Below are positions 51,030 to 63,428 of a stretch of DNA of 64,000 bases, piece after piece (position 1 is the stretch's first letter; each line of letters opens with the position of its first letter). Source of the DNA: Paraphysoderma sedebokerense (taxonomy: Eukaryota; Blastocladiomycota; Physodermatomycetes; Physodermatales; Physodermataceae); assembly GCA_025602915.1 (NCBI GenBank), contig JAHLJZ010000007.1, positions 1 to 64,000 of the forward strand. The letters run 5' to 3'. A model generated the notes under the pieces. It made no database searches, was not told where the DNA came from, and saw nothing but the letters and a program-made list of their open reading frames with translations. A program made the translations under genes and the position numbers.

Positions 51030-51234
51030 GGTTGTTACAGTAGTTTTTATAGAGTGCTGTGGTTGCAAAGAGATCAGTCGTTACTTCCTCTACCTCCGCA
51101 AAACACGAATCGTCAGCAGTTCTGGGTGCGTGACTTGCACGTGTTCTTCTGTTATAAGTCACGTGGATAAAAGTAACCATTTCGCCGGACTCTCTACAGG
51201 GCACACTATGCGCTAATTCACCCACGATTCCAAA

Positions 51235-52821
51235 ATGGAAATAGAAACTGTATGTACTCCACAAACTTGATTTTCATTCTCTGTGACAGAAAGTTACTAA
51301 CTTGCTCATTTCCTCTTAGACCCTCCTCATCGTTCGGGAAGTGTTCGTCTACAAGATCCCTCCCAGAACCACCACTAGAGGATATAGGTAATACCGTCTT
51401 TCGATACCAGTCAATTTCACCGACTAGAGTATATTACAAACTCAATTGAATGTTTACCCTCTCTCGGTTCTCTCAACATACCTTCATCCCTACTATAATA
51501 CTTTAGAGCGCAAGAGTGGGACGTCAACCAATTCCTTTGGCAAGGCAGACTCAAAGTTACGGCCCAAGGAGATAAATGTTTCGTCAAATTAGAGGATCCC
51601 AATACAGGTATTTTTCTTAGCGGATTACTGAATAGACTGTTTCTGTAGCAACTGCAACTGACATAACCTGACACTTCGTTGACACATTCAAAAATCTGTG
51701 CTTCGCGTCGGTTTACATTTTCGCTTTACACCTGCGAACCAAATTTCAACGGCTGAAATCTATAATATATAGGCGAACTGTTCGCTTTGTGTAATTACAA
51801 CCCTGATAACAATTCTGTCGAGCCAGTACTGGATAGTTCGCGATACTTCGTACTTAGAATAGAAGACAAAGGTATGATGTGACTTGAATTTCGACTCAAA
51901 TGCAAATGCGACCTGGTTGGGATGAACAGTACCAATGAAGTTACATTCTCTTTGCTGGAAATGTTCAGTGAAGTGAAAACCGTGTGGAGTCCTCGCGAAA
52001 TTTGAACGCAGTTATGGCGTTTTTGGTGATTGCTGTGCTTCCCGCATTCCTTGACGACAAATTCAGATGCTTATATTTGTATTCTTGTGTTTAACTAAGT
52101 TTGAAATTTCTGAAGGTCGTCACGCCTATGTTGGGCTTGGTTTTGCCGAACGAAATGATGCCTTTGATTTTAATGTTGCGCTGCAAGATCACGTAAAGTA
52201 AGTGAATCTTTCTGCCCCAATTGCCCGAATTTGTTAATAACTTTTCTAATTGGAAATTGAGTAGACACGTGAAAGCACAAAAGGAGCCGAAAAAAGCCCT
52301 CGACCCAGGCCCAAAGTTGGATTTATCATTGAAAGAAGGGGAGACGATTAGCATCAACATCGGAAAGGTTATATCAGTTGTTCTTTTTGTCATTTTTCAG
52401 GAAGCGTTGGAACTTCATGTTGTTACTTGCGTTAAGTACTTTCCCGACTGACAATGTTACATTTCCTTCGGTTAGATCGCCAAGAAACCTGTAAAGCCAT
52501 CTACGAACGTAGTAAATGGTAAATGTTTTTTATGATTATCCCACTTTTTAATTCGTTGCCTGTATATCGTGATTTTTAACCAATATGTTTTCGAGAGCAG
52601 ACGGAAGCCCAGCCATTCTGCCTCCGCGGCCGTCTTCATCCAACTCAAAATCATCGGCTGTGCCGGCATTCATGTTGCAGTCTCAGTCGCCGCCAAAACC
52701 AGGTGGACAGGACCCTTTCGGAGCGTTTCAATCGGCTTTCGCAACTCCCGCGAATCAGAATCAGGGTCAGAACAAAACTGGATCCCCGGGACAAGGCGCC
52801 GGTGGATGGGTGCAGTTCTAA
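51235..52821 (+). CDS. NECAP: NECAP, adaptin-ear-binding coat-associated protein
   Basis: Eight exons join in frame: 51235-51249, 51320-51387, 51507-51607, 51773-51871, 52116-52197, 52265-52367, 52476-52518 and 52601-52821, giving 243 residues. Exon 1 codes for only five residues (MEIET). The PH-like NECAP domain covers about residues 6-155: [67 protein letters not shown] and [15 protein letters not shown]. The tail is Pro/Ser/Gln-rich and ends with GGWVQF, the C-terminal WVxF motif that binds the AP-2/AP-1 ear. NECAP acts in clathrin-mediated endocytosis by regulating AP-2. Confidence 0.95.
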
Positions 52822-53067
52822 TGATGCGAATTCTTATTGTCCCTCCGATTTACCGTTGTGACAGTTACTTGTTCTGGAAATACCATAATGAAATAGAATA
52901 CAAATTTTTCGCAATGTCATCATGTCTTCGGTTTTAGTAATGTTTTAAAATGGACCAGTACTACTGATAAGAGATTTTGGTCTAATGTCTGGAGAAACAG
53001 TCCAAACTGAACAGTAAACTATTTCAGCTTGAAAAGCGCATTAATTCTAAAAACATATAGGCATGCT

Positions 53068-54311
53068 TTATTTCTTTGCATTTTTCCTACTTGAACTTCC
53101 CATATCTCCATCTTCACCGTCAGATTGCTGAGAGTCTAAATTTGGCTTCACGGCCTCAACTGATCTTTGGCCTTTTTCGACGGTCGTCTCATTCGCATTT
53201 TCGATTCCATCTGCACTCCCTTTCCCACCGTTAGTATTATCGGGAGATTTACGATTCTTCAAAACTTTATCTATGATTCCGAACCCCAACGCTTCTTCAG
53301 GTGACATGAAATAATCTCGATCCATGAACTTTTCTATAGAGGCAATCATGCGTATTGAAGATTAGCCATCATTGAGTATAATTATCAAAAATAGTGAAAG
53401 CAAAAAGAATCGTTTTAAACCAAGCAAAATTATTCATACCAATTTGATCAACAGATTGACCTGTATGATTTGAGTAGATTTGATTCAACCTATCCCTCCA
53501 TTTTAAGATTTCACGAGCCTGAATCGCTATATCAGCGGCTTGACCTTGCGCTCCACCAGATGGCTGATGAATCATGATACGACTATTGGGAAGAGCATAT
53601 CTATGTCCTTTCGTGCCTGTGATTGGAAATCGGGTGAACAAAATATTGCAAAGGAGATGGAAGATGTGTGAGTCGGTAACGAGCCCTCTCCAAATCCCGC
53701 GATTGACTCGAATATCTACAGAAACATTTGATTTTTTCGATAGTTTTACATACCTGCTGATAGCAGCAGCGATCCCATTGAAGATGCTTGACCCATACAC
53801 AAAGTTGACACGGGGGACTGAAGGAATTGCATCGTGTCGTAAATGGCCATTCTAGAACGTAGGAGAGATCAGTCATTCTTATACTTTGACCGCTATCTTA
53901 ACCATATTTTGATTGACATACCCGCTTGTCACAGAACCACCCGGGCTATTGATATATAAGTTGATTGGCCTCTCAGAGTCCTCGGCATCAAGGAATAACA
54001 ACTGGGCAATGACGACGCCAGCGACGTTATCATCTACTGGGGAGAACAGACAAATGATTCGTTCTTTTAGCAGGCGTGAGAAAATATCGTATCCGCGCTC
54101 ACCACGGGGCTGTATATTGGACGAGAATATCGATAGTTAGAGAAGGCTGAAAGGGGACGGCCCGAGTTTATGAGAGAACGGCAGGAGAGGAAGGAAAACA
54201 GACAGTTGACTCGATCACGTAAGGTATCAGACCCAGAGATGATATATATCGTGATGTTGGGGCAGTTGCTAATATAGAGGTAGAACGAGGAATTCTAGGA
54301 AGTAATCGCAT
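53068..54311 (-). CDS. CLPP: mitochondrial ATP-dependent protease ClpP
   Basis: Multi-exon gene from ATG 54311 to the stop at 53068. The N-terminus [15 protein letters not shown] is a typical mitochondrial presequence, followed by [28 protein letters not shown], and [19 protein letters not shown]. The catalytic triad is present: nucleophile Ser in [15 protein letters not shown], His in [15 protein letters not shown], and Asp in the following helix region ([21 protein letters not shown]). After the fold ends the protein continues for about 60 residues, polar and acidic at first, ending in SSSRKNAKK. ClpP forms a tetradecamer with ClpX in the matrix. Many fungi lack ClpP, so its presence is worth noting. 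It faces NECAP (246 bp between stops). Confidence 0.95.
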
Positions 54312-54844
54312 CATCTTGATAGTAGGTAATTTGCAACGATGTGTCGAGGAGGAGCAGGCATGTCCAAATTCTTTGTCGCGTGACTTAAGTGCTTAAATCA
54401 CGTGCACTAAGTTATTGAATCGTTTGCACATCGTATCGTCCATCGCTGGCGGTGTCATGCCATCAATTCGATATATATGGAAGAGAGTACTGCACGGTTG
54501 ATAATGCTTTCAAAGCGCTCTAAATAAGCGCAAGTTGCCAATCGTGGCAACCCTCTTACAGCTGCTTTGGGTTCGCAACTTCGCCCATCATTCGAACCGC
54601 GATTCAAAATATTACGGACAACGTGCCCGACATAACTTCACTACTTTACAGCTTGAAGTACACGAAAACTCTAATACATTGATGATACAATATTAATATG
54701 CCATGATTGGCGAGATGTCACGGCTACAACGCTTGCGTGCTGGGCACACCTGAGCCGCCATCAAGGATGTTCCCAACCGGGATTATTGTACACCTAAAGA
54801 ATATTGCGAACTCGAATTCTAGAGATCATCGTTTATACAGTACG
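54312..54844. other. divergent promoter region
   Basis: A 533 bp region between the ClpP start (-) and the likely start of the next gene (+). The reading frame of the downstream gene is open back to about 54707 but only ATG 54767 and ATG 54845 are available as starts. Nothing else recognised. Confidence 0.4.
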
Positions 54845-56745
54845 ATGGACTATGAAGCATCTTCCGATAGTTCCTGTGTTGAAGAGCGGGAAATCGTCCG
54901 GAATTTCGGATTCAACCATCCTTCGGAAATGGATGATCGACCGATTAGAATTTCAACAATTCTTCAATCGGATGAATCTAAATTCGCCTTAAAACTTGCG
55001 AAAAAATATGGAGACTCAAATGCATCCCCACTATCTCTAAACTCGCCACAACCATGGCTGCAACAAAAAGGAGAAGTGTCTCCAGGACAGGAACCGTGTA
55101 CTTCACCTATCGACGAAACACCAACTGCCAAAGGTTATACCGAAGAAGAATTTTTTAATAAGCTGAAAGCTCATGTCGCACAGAGAGTTGAAAGAAGCAG
55201 GAATTACATATCAACGGGCTCTCGAACAAACATTGCCCAATCAAATTATCTTGGATCTGGTCGCAGATCAATGTCTACTTCAATCTATGGTTCAAATGGC
55301 AACATTCCATATAGTTCTCGAGTTAATTCCTTAACTAGTGTCGCCTCAAATTTTAGAACCAATATGCTTGGCTCAAGAGGAAATCTGATGTCACGACGTG
55401 GGTCCGATTCAAAAGCCCAAGCGTATTTGGAGGATTTTCACACCCTTGAACGAGATATAACGATTAATTCGATAGACGACCAAATGGCCGCTTTGAAGGA
55501 TTCTCTTGATGAAGCTGAACGTATCCTCTCTTATAACCCGAAAGAAGCTGAGCCTTCTGTTGTTTACTTTCTCAGTAGATCGAAGATTTCCTCATCCACT
55601 CAACTGAGGAAAGATAAATCTTTATCTTCTTCCACACAATTAGGCGGTGGAAATAAGCAAGCTAGACAGGAGAGAACGTCCAAGGAATCGATCAATGTTG
55701 CTTCCCTGCCCTTAATCGCTAACCGACAAAACGCAATCGTAGGTTCCAGGGAAATATCGAATACTAAATTGGCTTCTAACATTACTCGAGGATCCCAATC
55801 GAATCTTTCGCGGTATAAGGTAGGTATTTCGAATGACTATCGACAATAAGGCTTTTCACCAAAACTAAATTCTTTTAATTTGTAAATTGCAATCTCGTAT
55901 AAGTCTTTAACTAAAATTCAATCAAACCAATCTGTAAGTAAACTGACAAAATTTTATCATCGTCTCTATCCACCACTGACTGCTACTTGACAGGACGAAG
56001 AATGTATAGCCGCCGAAAGCGCGAGCTGTCTTTCTAAAAAGGCAAGACTATTATTGAGGCCGTGACAGCCGCATTTCACTGACTCTCCATATCAGTCTTC
56101 GGCATCGATGTCAGCAATCACAAACCGTCTAACCGATCCTCGCAATTACCCGGCCACCTTCAGGGTGAAATTGGAACCAACGAAGAAATCAAGAGACAAC
56201 GATCTGAATGAAATCGGAAAGGGTAACAAGGTGAATCATAAGTTTCATTACCGTTCATTTTCGCTCGAAATCATCTAACAGTTCATTGATTTTGTTTGCG
56301 TGTCGCAAAATTAATTTTTTGATGGTTCGCTCGCAATTCTTCACCTCTGTAACAGGTCTCTTCTAAAGCGGCCGAAGTCACATCACGATTGTACAAACCT
56401 CAACCACCCACTGGAAATTCTGCCCAAACTTCAAAGCTTTCTGCGTCTCCGTCAGCTGATGATTTGATGGGCTCTTCCACTGGCTTATCCGATGGTGATT
56501 CATCGAGACAATCAACCAATAAACCGAAAATTGATTTCTTCAGTACGTTTGCGACTGAAGATTACGTTTTTAAACACGCGAAAGAGAAAGAAGAACTGAA
56601 GCAGCGAAGGAATGAAGAACAGGATAAAGGAATTTTCGGTGATATAAGTATTCCAGAAAGTGGGCTGAAGAAGGTGACCAGTGTAAGTATTCCGAATTTG
56701 AAAGGAGGAGGGTTGGGAACTACAGGGTGGATTGTTGAGAAGTAA
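54845..56745 (+). CDS. serine-rich, mostly disordered protein of unknown function
   Basis: Exons 54845-55819, (55994-56041), 56096-56230 and 56356-56745 fit in frame, giving about 515 residues if the second, 48 nt exon is real. The start could also be ATG 54767. Composition is Ser/Asn/Arg-rich with a repeated SSSTQL motif near 55585-55640. Short ordered-looking parts are FFNKLKAHVAQRVERSRNY, a helix QMAALKDSLDEAERILSY, NRLTDPRNYPATFRVKLEP and a C-terminal part DFFSTFATEDYVFKHAKEKE. I do not recognise a family. The possible small exon would use a GC donor (AAG|GCAAGA). Its stop is 101 bp from that of NOL11. Confidence 0.65.
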
Positions 56746-56846
56746 TGGGGATTTGTGAAGTCACCAACCAACCGTACTACAAGAAAACAAACCAATAAAA
56801 TTAAACTTTATTTTTCAATTTGACCAGCACTATAGAGTAACTACAA

Positions 56847-59457
56847 CTAAAGATACAGTTTTTCAATTTTATAAATTTCATTTAAATGTCTTCTCATATC
56901 CAGCTTACTCTTCTTCCTCTTTTTGTGGAAGTCACCATTCTCAGTAACCCGTTGATCAGCAGAACTAGCGATCGCCAATTCCTTTTCTTTCTCTTGATAC
57001 ACTGCTAGAACTGACGACAAACTTTGCAATTTGGCAACTGTGTCAATCTGAGAGTTTAGGTACGAGTGTAACGAGAGGATGTAGGGGTAGAGAATAGGAG
57101 ATAGCGTAATGGTGGTGAGATGAGTATCGAATAAATAAGAAATCCAAGAAATAAGCTACAGAAAGATTTCAAGCAAGAAATTAATATTAGAGACCCATCA
57201 GTCAAGTCAAGTGAAGTGAAAACAGCACAAACCACATTCAGTTTTGGCAATGAAACGCCCAACCGCTTCTTACATTTCCTTGAGCCCGCTAGAATGATTC
57301 CTAAAAATTCATTGAAGACGCCAAGAAGTATGCTAACTTGATCACTACTCAAGGATTTCATTGATTCGCGCAAAAATATATCAGTATGTGGATACTGCAT
57401 AATGCTGGTCAAATACGTCTGAAAGTCAATTTTAGATAATGAAGACACATGTCCAATGAGGTGTTGAAGGTAAAGGATAATATGGGGTTCAGGAATATCG
57501 ATGACATGCTTGAGAACTTTGTCGAGCAAAGTCTAAAAATATCAGGGTGAATACTCAAGCATTACTTTAGAAACATCCAGCCGGTTGATACATACCAAAT
57601 CTTTCCGTTTTATCAACTCCGTGATAAGCCCATCAGGAAGCATCGTGTTTGAGACAACTGAAAACGAAAGAAGATACTCCAACACAGAGGTGATGATTTC
57701 TGATGATTTGAAACAGCGAGATACGACATTGTAGACAAATGTATAAGACAAGGAAGGCAACTAAGGATGGGTCGTAATATGTTAGACTTGTCATAAAATG
57801 AGGTATTTATTCACCTAACTTACCTTCGTAGGTTTTGCTAGAGATTCCTCATTATCAACTTCCATTCCATGCTCGTCCGCTTCAATACCGTTTTGCGTAA
57901 GAAGATGTTGAAGACCTGCGAAGAATTCCTTCTCATACACTTTGTTGTCATGGATTTCGTTCAATTTCCGCATCAATGTCATCTCCATCGTATGTTGATT
58001 TGTTATAGAATCAGCCCATCCTTTCAAAAACTCGGGTTCTGATGTCGCGGACAAGGCTGGTACATCAGATGATGCAATCGGAGGAATGAGTTTATTGGGA
58101 TTCGTGCTCATGACCGGAGGCATTTTTCCGAGAACGGATTGTAAAGTAACCGGTGGAACCAACATCCGGGAACGGAGAATTGCGGATTTTGAGGTTTTGT
58201 TAACATTTGATGATTTAGATCTTGAAGTGCTCGATAACAAAGTTGATAAGGTGAAGATCAGATTTTCGGAGTGAGGTACAGGGACCACGTCCACGAACTT
58301 GTCAGTAGGGGGGTCGGCAATCTCCTGGAGTTGGTGACACGGAATATCTAAAACATGCTGACAAGTGCCGAATTTGCAATCCCAGACTGAAACCTTAAAA
58401 TGCGATTTGTCCGGAGACCGACCGTAAAATATAACATAATATGGAATTGTACTAATGGCTATGGTGGACATATCAACACCGAATCTTTTGAATAGATGTC
58501 GAGATTGAAGCGGCATAAGATGACAAATGGATGGATCCATATTAACTTTAAATTTGAATGTTCGAAAACGCCCATTGGAATCTAAAATCACAGTAAATGA
58601 GAAACCAGTCAATCGAAAAGTTACAAATAAAGCAATGAAAATATGGCACGCACATAAAACTGAGAGATGTCTCAATTCCGCCTCATATGACACCTTCAAA
58701 GGCTTCTGTCCATACTTCTCCCTAGGCACTTGTTCCTTCCAAACACGCCGAATTTGAGCACTGTTACCTTCCTCCATGATTGCGACCAAACTGATGTGGA
58801 AATCCCCATTTACATCTGACGTCACCAGAATACAAAACACGATTTGCTCTTTATCAGCATGCTTTTCAACGAAACAGCTGACATACTGGATTTGATGCCT
58901 TTCATCTGCTTGCATACTAGCGGATACTGACAAATCATCTGTTCTTGATAGGGAAATAGAGCCATTCGTATGAGCAACAACGACATGACTATTCAATTCT
59001 TCGGGTGCTAGAAGGCGATGAATAGGTTGATCCAACGACGACATTTTCTTCGACGATAAATCTCCCTCGTCGCTCCAGCACCACAGCTGTTTTCCAAAAA
59101 GGCTCGTTTCCATATCAATTGAACTCTGTACAGCAACTAGTACGGAAGATGAAGAACTATGATATACGGCGCCGCAGGCCAAGGTCAAATGATGTGGAAT
59201 TGTCCAAGCTTTTATGCGTTTAATACCATCAATCTAAATTTAGAACAATAGTAAGTGATAAATCGTGCAATCAAAACAGTTTATGAAAAATTTACATCGT
59301 AGAAGTATATTCCATCGCCCTGGACTGATACTACGGCTCCATCGTAGTCCTTACCAGAGATCGGGATGACATAGACCGGGCGAATATGAGTACCCGAGTG
59401 CGAAACTGAAGACGTAAAGTGAGCCAAATGCTCTGGTTCAGTGATTGAAGCAGTCAT
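56847..59457 (-). CDS. NOL11: nucleolar protein NOL11 / Utp8-like, SSU processome (t-UTP) component
   Basis: From ATG 59457 (MTASITEPEH) to the stop at 56847, with exons including 59457-59296, 59233-57815, 57760-57598, 57529-57230 and 57050-56847 approximately. The N-terminal half is a WD40-like beta-propeller: VYVIPISGKDYDGAVVSVQG, YFYDV, LLAPEELNSHVVVAHTNGSI, and FKVSVWDCKFGTCQHVLDIP, which resembles the SVWNIKFQTLQ block of human NOL11. The C-terminal half is helical with LLDKVLKHVIDIPEPHI, and the end is Lys-rich (HKKRKKSKLDMRR), as expected of a nucleolar protein. The t-UTP complex promotes rRNA transcription and early 18S processing. A possible in-frame intron lies near 58600-58660. Identification is by general layout rather than a single motif. 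Confidence 0.7.
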
Positions 59458-59613
59458 TTCTCTGAAGATAGTAGAGGTTCTGGCACTGTTCAAGCGGTCT
59501 TCCTGTCGTATGGACCCAAGGAAAATCTTTGTTTGGTTGTCATGGTTACGCGCAGTCCACCACAGAATAGACAATCTTGACTTGCAAAACTCAACTCTAA
59601 TGCTATAATCATT

Positions 59614-61202
59614 ATGGTGGTCACTTCCCAAATTACGCTGGAGGAGTATTGTAAAGAGTGGGGTAAGGCAGTAAAAGTAGTTACCCATCCTGTCGAAGGT
59701 AGAGACGATAGAGTACTTGTTGCAGCGGTTGATTTCAAGGTAACCCTCAAGAACATCATTCGTACATGAAAGTTTACTTTTGTTAACGTCAATTGTAGCC
59801 CGGCGACATTATTTTCGTCGAAGAAAGCATCCTGCATACGCTACATCCGGAATCAAGTGCTTTCGTTCCATGCGAATGCGATATTCCTCGAGACTTTCAA
59901 CGTTTGTTGTACGAGTATATCCTGTTGCAACGAGATGCGGTTTCTGATTTTGTGCCTTTGCTAAATGAATTGTCTGAGGATGGTGTCTCAAATGAGCTTG
60001 CTCAAGAAGCGGATCCTGAAAGAATTGCGGACTGGAGAGAAGCCGCTAAAACTTTTCATGATAAAATGAAGACTCGATTCAAAAACCGCAGAAAGAAGAA
60101 GAAGAATGTTGAAAGCGAGATTAATGAGTCGAATTTTACGTTACCCAAAACAGATGAGTTGGAAAAATTGATATGGAAAATTGAAACTAATTGCCACTCT
60201 AAGACTCCAACACATAGTGAGCAACCGAACGTTTCGACAGATGATGGCGCAGAAGAGGAAGAGCAATGTGGGCTTTGGATTTTGGGTTCATTCATGGAAC
60301 ATTCTTGCTTGCCAAATGCCACTGTAATTCTCTCAAATTCTGCATTAAAGCTTCGTGCACTGCGAAGTATCTCACCCGGTGATATCATCACCATTTCGTA
60401 TCAAGAAAATGATTATCAACCTCGATCTGTTCGCCAAAAAAATCTGTTGAGGCGAGGATTTCTTTGTGCGTGCGATTTGTGTTCTGGTAAAGATTATATG
60501 CGTACGGCTCATTGTTCCGCTTGTACCGAAGGGATAGTCTGCCCTATTCTTCAAGCTGACAATTCGGAAAACTGGAATTGCTCCAGTTGCGACTTGTCGT
60601 CTCCTTCGTCATCAGACTTCGTCAATCGAATTAAAACTCGAGAGGAATCGTTTCTTTTACCTTCAGTCGAAGATTTCGACAGCGCTGATAACCGTTTGAT
60701 GGAAGTTGAACAGGATGTTGAGACTATCATGCAAAGTATTATTCAGATGATCAAATTCAGCTTTTCCGATTTCGCTGACAATCCGTCGATTGCGCGATTA
60801 ATTCAGCTCTTCTCATATCGTAACTTACCCTCTTCTGTACTCGAAATGATAAGCCCTCTCGATATCACACATCACCTTTTTTACAACTTTTTTAAAGAAT
60901 CGCTGTTTGCAAATTCTAGCTTCAGATTAATATTCGGTCAAGATGCACCATTATATGCGATTACCTACCTTGTATTCGCTTGTGTTAGAACAATGCCTCG
61001 ATGCAAAATGCCCGCCGGCAACCTTCCGTCCGGTCAACGATTGTCACTACCTTCAGCTGAAGATGTAGAAGTGATCGCTTCATTGAGTCACAGCGAAGAA
61101 TTAAAGCATAACATGGTATGGTTAACTAATATGGCCGAGGAGCAACAGAAAATAAAACTGTTAGAATGGGCTAAAAAGTTATGTGATATATTCATTGTAT
61201 GA
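59614..61202 (+). CDS. SET-domain protein, SMYD-like but without MYND finger
   Basis: Two exons, 59614-59739 and 59799-61202, give 509 residues. The opening half-SET motif is VLVAAVDFKPGDIIFVEES. The core SET follows at about residues 195-265: GLWILGSFMEHSCLPNATV, LRALRSISPGDIITISYQ and the post-SET zinc ligands GFLCACDLCSG, then a second Cys cluster (HCSACTEGIVC, NWNCSSCDL). Between the two SET halves, where SMYD proteins carry a MYND zinc finger, there is instead a basic helix (NRRKKKKN) and an acidic segment. The catalytic NHS motif is EHSC, as in some SMYD-like proteins. The C-terminal half is helical. It probably methylates lysine on a protein; substrate unknown. Divergent from NOL11, 156 bp between starts. 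Confidence 0.8.
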
Positions 61203-61339
61203 AAACCAATGATTTTGTATATTAAAAAAGTTTAAAAGATTGGTCACCCGTCGCGTTTTGATTGACCGCTTGCAAACGTTGGACTGTTATATGATCTTTG
61301 CGGATTCTTTTCATCTTCATCCCAATTTTTGCAGGCAGT

Positions 61340-62123
61340 ATGAGTCTCTCAGCAACTCCAATTTCTTCACGCACACATATTCCTGCCATTCCCACTTCAG
61401 AGTCACTCAAGGAGTGCCTCCGGTCTCTTCAATCCCTTCGAACTACCCCTCTATTCGAAACCGTTTCTAGTCTATTCCATCCAAAGGCCACCTTCTCTCA
61501 CCCATTTGGGGAAGCCAGGGGTCTTCAGAATGTGTACAACATATACCGTCTCTACAGTTTCTTCAATGTCGGCCAATTTGAATTTGACGACATCGTCATC
61601 GACAAGGAGAATAAAAAAGTAGTAATCGTTGTCAATCAGAAATTGAAGTGGCGTTGGTTACCTATGTATGGAAAAAATTAGCTTTTACCTTCACTGAAAT
61701 GAGGTTGAACTGACTGAACGCGACCTTGAAGATTGATGTATACTATCCCGACCGTTTCAGTTTTAAGATTCGTAGAAAGTGAGCAAGAATCAGCAGAAGG
61801 CAATATTGAGAAAAAATGGTTGGTTATTGAACAAATCGGTAAGTTTTCATACAAGTGATATCATTTCATCCGCTGCAAGATTTTCACCAAGCAAATCCTT
61901 GACATCAGATCATTGGTCCGTATATGGGTTTCTGTGGACGATACCAATCGTTTCATTCTTATACGAAAGCCTTGTCAGGCCATTCACAGGACTCATGATG
62001 GTCATTTTTGGCGGCATGATAGATTGGTTCGTTCGAAGTATTGAGAAGGTCGTAAGCGGTGCTAATTACATACAAGACGAAAAGTTGATTGAAGTCGAGC
62101 ATAGAAACCGAAAAACTGAATAA
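61340..62123 (+). CDS. NTF2/SnoaL-like domain protein with C-terminal membrane segment
   Basis: Exon 1 runs from ATG 61340 to about 61652-61665; exon 2 is about 61761-61838 and exon 3 is 61909-62123. Exons 2 and 3 join in frame to give KKWLVIEQIDHWSVYGFLW. Exon 1 shows the NTF2-like cone: FETVSSLFHPKATFSHPFGE, YNIYRLYSFFNVGQFEFDDI, KKVVIVVNQKLKWRWLP. EDHW-type blocks after a Trp-Leu strand are typical of fungal NTF2-like (SigF-type) proteins. The C-terminus has a hydrophobic stretch (MMVIFGGMIDWFV) and a charged tail, suggesting a membrane or lipid-droplet anchor. The exon 1/2 junction is not settled: no donor/acceptor pair I tested is fully convincing. Confidence 0.6.
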
Positions 62124-62389
62124 GCCGACAATAAACGCCTAGTCAAAGATGCTTTTATTTTTTTTGAAATCTCTGTTCTTCTCCGTGAATCCCCTTATTG
62201 GGTGTAAATTGGCGAACATTGAAGTGGAAAGGGTTGGCCAAAGTGATCTCCTTAGAACATTAAAATGGCGATGACTTCGCCGATCCCAAAATCAACCTCG
62301 GAATTGGCATACAATGCTTAATACAGTTATCCTTTATTAAAGAACTCTTCAAAGAACACACCGCCATCGGTTGTAGCTCATACATTAAT

Positions 62390-63145
62390 CTAACACAACT
62401 TTTTAATAGCTTTTGCCGGATTTCCGGCGACGGCGGTGAAGTCTGCCACATCTTTCGTTACTACTGCACCCGCTCCAATAATACATGAATTTCCGATTTT
62501 GACGCCTGGGAGAATGGTACAATTTCCACCTAACTAAAAAATACATTCCTGTTAGTACACCTTGAACCGGGAATTTCAAAGGGACATTAGTCAGGTCCCG
62601 CATACCCAACAGTCGGATCCAATAGATATTGGTTTTCCGAATTCTAACCCTGTTGAACGAGTCTCAACATCAACCGGGTGCTAGATAGACAAAGAGGAGC
62701 CAAAATTGACGGTCAGATTGAAAGCGAATTTAGTGCCTAACTTCTGGATGGACATAACACATACTGCTGCCGCATAAATTTGCACGTTTGGTCCAATCAA
62801 AGTTCTGTCCCCAATTTCAACTTCGCAGACATCTAAGATTACAACATTATGATTCATATACACATCTTGCCCCAAATGGATGTTATAACCGTAATCCACG
62901 TAGAACGGAGGCTCAATGTACGGGGCCTTTGACTTGTCATAGGAGCCAAGAAGCGAGTCGAGGACTTCCAGTCGTGCCTGCTTTAATGTTTCAATTGAGG
63001 CAGAAGGCGGAATAGGTATGTTGTTGTACTTTTGAATCAGATGCTTGGCGGTGAGTCGGTCTTTCAACAATTCCTGCTCCATCGCGTTGTAGAGCTCCCC
63101 AGACAGCATTTTATCTTTCTCTGATTTCGCAATATGTGATGCCAT
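62390..63145 (-). CDS. maltose/galactoside-type O-acetyltransferase (hexapeptide repeat)
   Basis: Three exons, 63145-62765, 62680-62606 and 62533-62390, join in frame to 199 residues. The N-terminal Maa domain is clear (KDKMLSGELYNAMEQELLKDR), followed by the left-handed beta-helix: PPFYVDYGYNIHLGQDVYMN, NHNVVILDVCEVEIGDRTLI, GPNVQIY, the catalytic His region HPVDVETRSTGLEFGKPI, and hexapeptides LPGVKIGNSCIIGAGAVVTK, ending NPAKAIKKLC. The family transfers acetyl from acetyl-CoA to sugars. It is widespread in bacteria and fungi. Two introns and host-like codon use indicate it is long established here. Confidence 0.95.
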
Positions 63146-63428
63146 GATTAAGTGTAGACAGGTGTAGACGTAGTGTCCAAAGCAAGCAAATAAAGTTTAA
63201 GTTAAAGGATGATGGCTCTTATAAGTTTCAAGGCGGAGGAATTATATGTCATCCATTCGTAATCCATTCGTCCATTCCTTCGTCCAAGACCCGGATGGGG
63301 CGCCAGTCCGAATTTGGCCGAACAATAAGATATGGCGCATTTTCAGTAAACAAGGACATCACTTTGCCATTAGAGAATCCGTCCTCACTTAAGTTGCTCT
63401 ATAGACTGTATTAACGCAAGTCATCGCA

